A stretch of 30,522 nt of DNA, taken from the NCBI GenBank assembly GCA_003555285.1, contig PWGH01000074.1, positions 1-30,522 of the forward strand, read 5' to 3'. This stretch comes from Thioalkalivibrio sp. Its GTDB lineage: Bacteria; Pseudomonadota; Gammaproteobacteria; Ectothiorhodospirales; Ectothiorhodospiraceae. The notes under the pieces are model-generated. The model saw nothing but the letters and a program-made list of their open reading frames with translations, searched no databases and was not told the origin of the DNA. The position numbers and the translations under genes were made by a program. Shown one piece after another: positions 27,078 through 30,522 of this stretch (within the stretch, counting starts at the first letter, position 1; every line of letters begins with the position of its first letter).

Positions 27078-28841
27078 ATGAAGCTGAGCACTCGCAAGTT
27101 CGATGCCCTGATCATCGGTGCCGGCGGCGCCGGGTTGCGCGCCGCGCTGCAATTGGCCGACGCCGACGCCCGCGTGGCGGTGGTCTCGAAGGTCTTTCCC
27201 ACGCGTTCGCACACGGTCGCGGCTCAGGGCGGAGTCAACGCCGCGCTGGCCAATGTGCTGCCGGATTCCTGGCACTGGCACATGTTCGACACCATCAAGG
27301 GCTCCGATTACCTCGGGGACCAGGATGCAATCGAATACATGTGCCGCGCGGCGCCGAAGGTGGTCTACGAACTCGAGCACTTCGGCGTGCCCTTCTCGCG
27401 CCTGGAGAATGGCGGCATCTACCAGCGCGCCTTCGGTGGCCAGAGCCAAGATTTCGGCGGCAAGCAGGCCGCACGCACCTGTGCCGCCGCGGACCGCACC
27501 GGCCACGTGATCCTGCATTCGCTGTATCAGCAGAACCTGCGCGCGAAGACCCATTTCTTCGATGAATACTTCGCGGTCGACCTGATCAGGGACGAGGCCG
27601 GTTATGTGCTCGGCGTGTTGGCCTTCGAGATCCTTTCCGGCGAGCCGATCGTGATCGAGGCGAAGACCACCCTGATCGCGACCGGCGGCGCCGGGCAGTT
27701 GTTCCGAACCACGACCAACGCCCTGATCAACACTGGCGATGGCATGGCGATGGCGCTACGCGCCGGCGTGGCGCTGGAAGACATGGAGTTCGTGCAGTTC
27801 CACCCCACCGGCATCGCCGGGCGCGGCATGCTGATCAGCGAGGGCGTGCGCGGCGAGGGCGGTTTTCTGGTCAATGGCGAGGGCGAGCGCTTCATGGAGC
27901 GCTATGCCCCGCAGGCGAAGGACCTGGCGTCGCGCGACGTGGTCAGCCGGGCGATCTCGATCGAGGTGCGCGAGGGCCGCGGCTGCGGCAAGAACAAGGA
28001 TCACGTCATGCTCGAGATGACCCATCTGGGTCGCGACACCATCTTGAAGAAGCTGCCCGGCATCCGCGAGATGAGCATCGCCTTTCTCGGCATCGATCCG
28101 ATCGACAAGGCCATCCCGGTGTTTCCGACCTGCCATTACAGCATGGGCGGCATTCCGACCAACCGCGACGGGCAGGTTGTGGTGCCGGTGAAGGATACGC
28201 CGGAGGACCCGGTGCCGGGACTCTATGCGGCGGGCGAGGCCGCCTGCGTGTCGGTACACGGTGCGAACCGCCTGGGCGGCAATTCCTTGCTCGATATTCT
28301 GGTGTTTGGCCGCGCGGCCGCCAACCACATCCTTGAGTACCTGCAGGAGAATCGCCTGCACCGGCCGCTATACCAACCCGCGGTCGATCAGGCACTGGCG
28401 CGTGTGCAGCGCTGGCAGCGTACCGGTAAGGGCGAGGCGGTCGAGCCGCTGCGCCGCGAGCTGCGCAAGATCATGGAGGACCACTGCGGGGTGTTTCGCA
28501 CCGCCGAGGTGATGCAGGAAGGCGTAACCCTGCTGAACGCCTTGCGCGAGCGGATCGACAATGCGGTGATCCAGGATCAAAGCCAGACCTTCAACACCGC
28601 CCGGGTCGAGGCCATGGAACTGGAAAACCTGATGGACTGTGCGATCGCCACCATGCGCTCGGCCCAGGGACGCGAGGAGAGCCGGGGCGCCCACAGCCGG
28701 GTCGATTTCCCGGAACGCGACGACGAACGCTGGCTGAAGCACTCCTTGTACTCGCTGCACGACGACACCCTCGACTACAAACCGGTGCGCACGCAACCGA
28801 TTACGGTCGAATCCTTTCCCCCGAAGAAACGGGTCTACTGA
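27078..28841 (+). CDS. sdhA: Succinate dehydrogenase flavoprotein subunit SdhA
   Basis: SdhA oxidises succinate to fumarate and passes electrons through covalently bound FAD. The 587-residue product has the Rossmann GAGGAGLRAAL motif near residue 14, and the flavinylation His45 in RSHTVAAQGG. The substrate-site motif HPTGIAGRGMLISEGVRGEG follows, then CHYSMGGIPTN and RLGGNSLLDILVFGRAA. The C-terminal helical part and the conserved DYKPVRTQPITV tail are complete. The ATG at 27078 follows the sdhD stop by 10 nt, with AAGG just upstream. SdhE, which helps attach FAD, is encoded downstream. Confidence 0.98.
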   Translation: MKLSTRKFDALIIGAGGAGLRAALQLADADARVAVVSKVFPTRSHTVAAQGGVNAALANVLPDSWHWHMFDTIKGSDYLGDQDAIEYMCRAAPKVVYELEHFGVPFSRLENGGIYQRAFGGQSQDFGGKQAARTCAAADRTGHVILHSLYQQNLRAKTHFFDEYFAVDLIRDEAGYVLGVLAFEILSGEPIVIEAKTTLIATGGAGQLFRTTTNALINTGDGMAMALRAGVALEDMEFVQFHPTGIAGRGMLISEGVRGEGGFLVNGEGERFMERYAPQAKDLASRDVVSRAISIEVREGRGCGKNKDHVMLEMTHLGRDTILKKLPGIREMSIAFLGIDPIDKAIPVFPTCHYSMGGIPTNRDGQVVVPVKDTPEDPVPGLYAAGEAACVSVHGANRLGGNSLLDILVFGRAAANHILEYLQENRLHRPLYQPAVDQALARVQRWQRTGKGEAVEPLRRELRKIMEDHCGVFRTAEVMQEGVTLLNALRERIDNAVIQDQSQTFNTARVEAMELENLMDCAIATMRSAQGREESRGAHSRVDFPERDDERWLKHSLYSLHDDTLDYKPVRTQPITVESFPPKKRVY

Positions 28842-28867
28842 ATCGCTCCCCCGTCAGGAATCCTGCT

Positions 28868-29569
28868 ATGGAATTCTCGATCTATCGTTTCAATCCGGAC
28901 CACGACACCGAGCCGCACATGCAGTCGTTCACCCTGAGCGACGACCGCGTCGAGCCCGACATGATGCTGCTCGATGCCCTGCTGCTGCTGAAGGAACAGG
29001 ACGACAGCTTGGGCTTTCGGCGTTCCTGCCAACACGGCGTCTGCGGTAGCGACGGCATGAACATCAACGGTCGCAACGGGTTGGCCTGTATCACCCCGCT
29101 CGCGGACCTGAAGGCCCCGGTGGTGCTGCGTCCGTTCCCCGGCATGCCGGTGATTCGCGACCTGGTCGTCGACATGGACAACTTCTGGCGCCAGTACCGC
29201 GAGGCCGAACCCTGGCTGATCAACGACTCGCCGGAACCGGAGATCGAACGCAAACAGAGTCCGAAGGATCGCGAGCGCCTGGATGGCCTGTACGAGTGCA
29301 TCCTCTGCGGCTGTTGTACCGCGTCGTGTCCGTCCTACTGGTGGAGTCCGGAGCGCTTTCTCGGTCCGGCCGCCTTGCTGCAGGCCGCGCGGTTCATCGA
29401 GGACAGCCGCGATCAGGCCACCGAACACCGGCTGGAACGCCTGGACGACGCCTATCGCCTGTTCCGCTGCCACAGCATCATGAATTGCACCCAGGTCTGC
29501 CCGAAGGACCTGTCCCCGGCGAAGGCGATCAGCGACATCCGCAAGACGATGCTCAAGCAATCCTTGTGA
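28868..29569 (+). CDS. sdhB: Succinate dehydrogenase iron-sulfur subunit SdhB
   Basis: SdhB carries electrons from SdhA to the membrane quinone through three Fe-S clusters. The 233-residue product has the [2Fe-2S] ligands Cys54, Cys59, Asp62 and Cys74, with Asp in the third position as in E. coli. The [4Fe-4S] segment YECILCGCCTASCP and the [3Fe-4S] ligands in CHSIMNCTQVCP follow. The ATG at 28868 is 26 nt after the sdhA stop. Length and cysteine spacing are normal. Confidence 0.98.
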   Translation: MEFSIYRFNPDHDTEPHMQSFTLSDDRVEPDMMLLDALLLLKEQDDSLGFRRSCQHGVCGSDGMNINGRNGLACITPLADLKAPVVLRPFPGMPVIRDLVVDMDNFWRQYREAEPWLINDSPEPEIERKQSPKDRERLDGLYECILCGCCTASCPSYWWSPERFLGPAALLQAARFIEDSRDQATEHRLERLDDAYRLFRCHSIMNCTQVCPKDLSPAKAISDIRKTMLKQSL

Positions 29570-29627
29570 GCATTCCGATGGGGTCGGCCGCGCCCATGGG
29601 GGCATCTGCTGTGCCGGCGGTGTCGCG

Positions 29628-29882
29628 GTGAAGGCCGATTCCCGCACCCGCTGGCGGTGCCGGCGGGGTCTGTTGGAAAACGATCTGCTGCTCGGCACGT
29701 TCCTGGATCAGGGATACGATGACTTGGACCCGGAGGGTCGCGATGCCTTCGAACGCCTGCTCGACTACCCGGATCAACTGCTGCTGGACCTGTTGCTCGG
29801 CCGCCAGCCGACCGTGGATCCGGGCGTAGCCCGCGTTGTCGCCGATATCCGCGCCGCCACTGCGGCTCGCGCTGCGCCCTGA
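29628..29882 (+). CDS. sdhE: FAD assembly factor SdhE
   Basis: SdhE (YgfY/CptB) helps attach FAD covalently to SdhA. The 84-residue product has the conserved RWRCRRGLLENDLLL segment with the RGxxE motif, and the typical FLDQGYDDLDPEGRDAFERL helix. The start is the GTG at 29628; no ATG is in frame nearby and the Shine-Dalgarno is poor. Position right after sdhB supports the call. The start of the next frame lies inside its 3' end. Confidence 0.93.
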   Translation: MKADSRTRWRCRRGLLENDLLLGTFLDQGYDDLDPEGRDAFERLLDYPDQLLLDLLLGRQPTVDPGVARVVADIRAATAARAAP

Positions 29883-30522
29883 CCGGATCCTGCCGGCCGC
29901 ACAAATCGCGGGGCTGTCGCTGTTGGCGGCGACCGCCGTGCTGTACGCGGCGGTCTACAGCACCCCGGCCTGGACCCTTGCCCCGCTGGCCCTGGCCCTG
30001 ATCGCCGGCCTGTGGACGCGTCATCACCGCCCGCCACACTGGGACTGGCTCGGCTGTGATGCCCAGTCACAGTGGTGGCTGGCGACCCGCGAGGGTCTGC
30101 GTCAGGAACAGCGGACCCCCATCCAGATCCTGCCGGAGACCCGGGTGACCGTGCGGCTGATCGTGCTGGTGCTTCGGCCGATGCCCGCGGGTCCGGTGCA
30201 CGTGCTCTGGCTGCCCTGGTGGCGCCTGCATCCCGAGGATTTCCGGCATCTGCGGGTGCGTCTGCGCTGGCCGACCGAGCTGCGGGAGAATCCCGGTTGG
30301 GCCGCATGGCTTCAAGCCGGCCGCGCCGATCTGGTTGCTATACTGAGACGCCGCAAACGGCCGGACCCACTGCCCATGAGCACACCCCGCGAGTTGCCCG
30401 CGGTCGATCACCTGTTGAGTGACGATCCTGAACACACCTACAGCGAGGATGAACTGGACGCCATCGAGGCCATCGATCCCGAATTGGCCCTGCGGTTGGA
30501 CCGCGCGCAGACCTTCGCCTCC
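29836..30522 (+). CDS. YgfX-like membrane protein with unusually long open frame (3' end outside the window)
   Basis: The frame is open from after a TAG at 29827 to the window end with no stop. The first part resembles YgfX/CptA (about 135-150 residues), which often follows sdhE: PPLRLALRPDRILPAA, two hydrophobic segments at about residues 17-50, then LPWWRLHPEDFRHLRVRLRW. The only plausible start before that N-terminus is the TTG at 29836, which overlaps sdhE by 47 nt; this is an inference. The frame continues beyond the YgfX domain into an acidic segment that contains an internal ATG at 30376 (MSTPRELPAVDHLL, then DDPEHTYSEDELDAIEAID). So at least 229 codons stay open. Either the protein has a long C-terminal tail, or a second start lies inside it. 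Confidence 0.72.
   Translation, partial: MSPISAPPLRLALRPDRILPAAQIAGLSLLAATAVLYAAVYSTPAWTLAPLALALIAGLWTRHHRPPHWDWLGCDAQSQWWLATREGLRQEQRTPIQILPETRVTVRLIVLVLRPMPAGPVHVLWLPWWRLHPEDFRHLRVRLRWPTELRENPGWAAWLQAGRADLVAILRRRKRPDPLPMSTPRELPAVDHLLSDDPEHTYSEDELDAIEAIDPELALRLDRAQTFAS
30339..30344 (+). promoter_or_regulatory. TATACT motif inside the extended YgfX frame
   Basis: TATACT lies 31 nt before an in-frame ATG at 30376. It would fit a -10 box for a separate internal transcript, but no -35 or Shine-Dalgarno is evident. Confidence 0.25.

Noticed and set aside
30376..30522. Separate gene starting at ATG 30376
   Set aside because: It shares the open YgfX frame with no stop between, and no Shine-Dalgarno is evident; it is reported as part of the longer frame.

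Overview
The window is a high-GC, gene-dense chromosomal stretch. The gene set and gene order point to a gammaproteobacterium, probably in or near the Chromatiales. The main pointers are smc-zipA-ligA, yciO/site-2 protease/trpS/scpA/scpB/rluB, an RpfE-like gene near prfB-lysS, and sdhCDAB-sdhE-ygfX. Nothing looks like a prophage, a plasmid, an insertion sequence, a CRISPR array or a tRNA/rRNA gene. Almost everything is core housekeeping; the unusual material lies in small genes and in repeats between genes.

Layout. 1-6.1 kb: the 3' part of smc (chromosome condensation), zipA (divisome membrane anchor) and ligA (NAD+-dependent DNA ligase), tightly packed on the + strand. 6.1-7.4 kb: a minus-strand pair, a YciI-family protein followed by a PpiC-type peptidyl-prolyl isomerase lipoprotein. 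7.5-13.4 kb: + strand yciO, an M50 site-2 protease homologue, a DUF945 protein, a trpS of the long four-cysteine type, scpA and scpB. 13.6-16.2 kb: two psiE paralogues flank a minus-strand moaB and a plus-strand rluB, so the usual scpAB-rluB neighbourhood is interrupted. 16.2-18.4 kb: an RpfE/COG4255 protein, a SHOCT-domain membrane protein and a Met/Gly-rich Spy/CpxP-like periplasmic protein. 18.6-21.3 kb: prfB, with its programmed +1 frameshift intact, and lysS.

21.3-21.7 kb is a gene-free stretch with four palindromes, the largest with 25-bp perfect arms. 21.7-22.7 kb is a HAD hydrolase with a Ser/Pro repeat N-terminus. 22.7-26.1 kb (minus strand) holds ygfZ, a previously untracked 54-residue two-helix membrane protein and an EF-G-like GTPase. 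26.3 kb to the end is the succinate dehydrogenase operon sdhC-D-A-B with its assembly factor sdhE and a YgfX-like membrane protein. The YgfX-like reading frame stays open to the window edge, well past the usual YgfX length.

The genes mainly serve chromosome segregation (SMC with ScpA/ScpB), cell division, DNA ligation, translation (TrpRS, LysRS, RF2, RluB, EF-G-like) and the TCA cycle/respiratory chain (SDH; YgfZ is linked to Fe-S proteins). I found no convincing new multi-gene system. The best leads are the four-Cys TrpRS, paired terminator/leader structures before both psiE genes with a possible SD-masking hairpin at the second, a cluster of REP-like palindromes, the SHOCT/Met-rich pair where recJ might be expected, a possible leaderless M50 protease mRNA, the small membrane ORF, and the extended YgfX frame.
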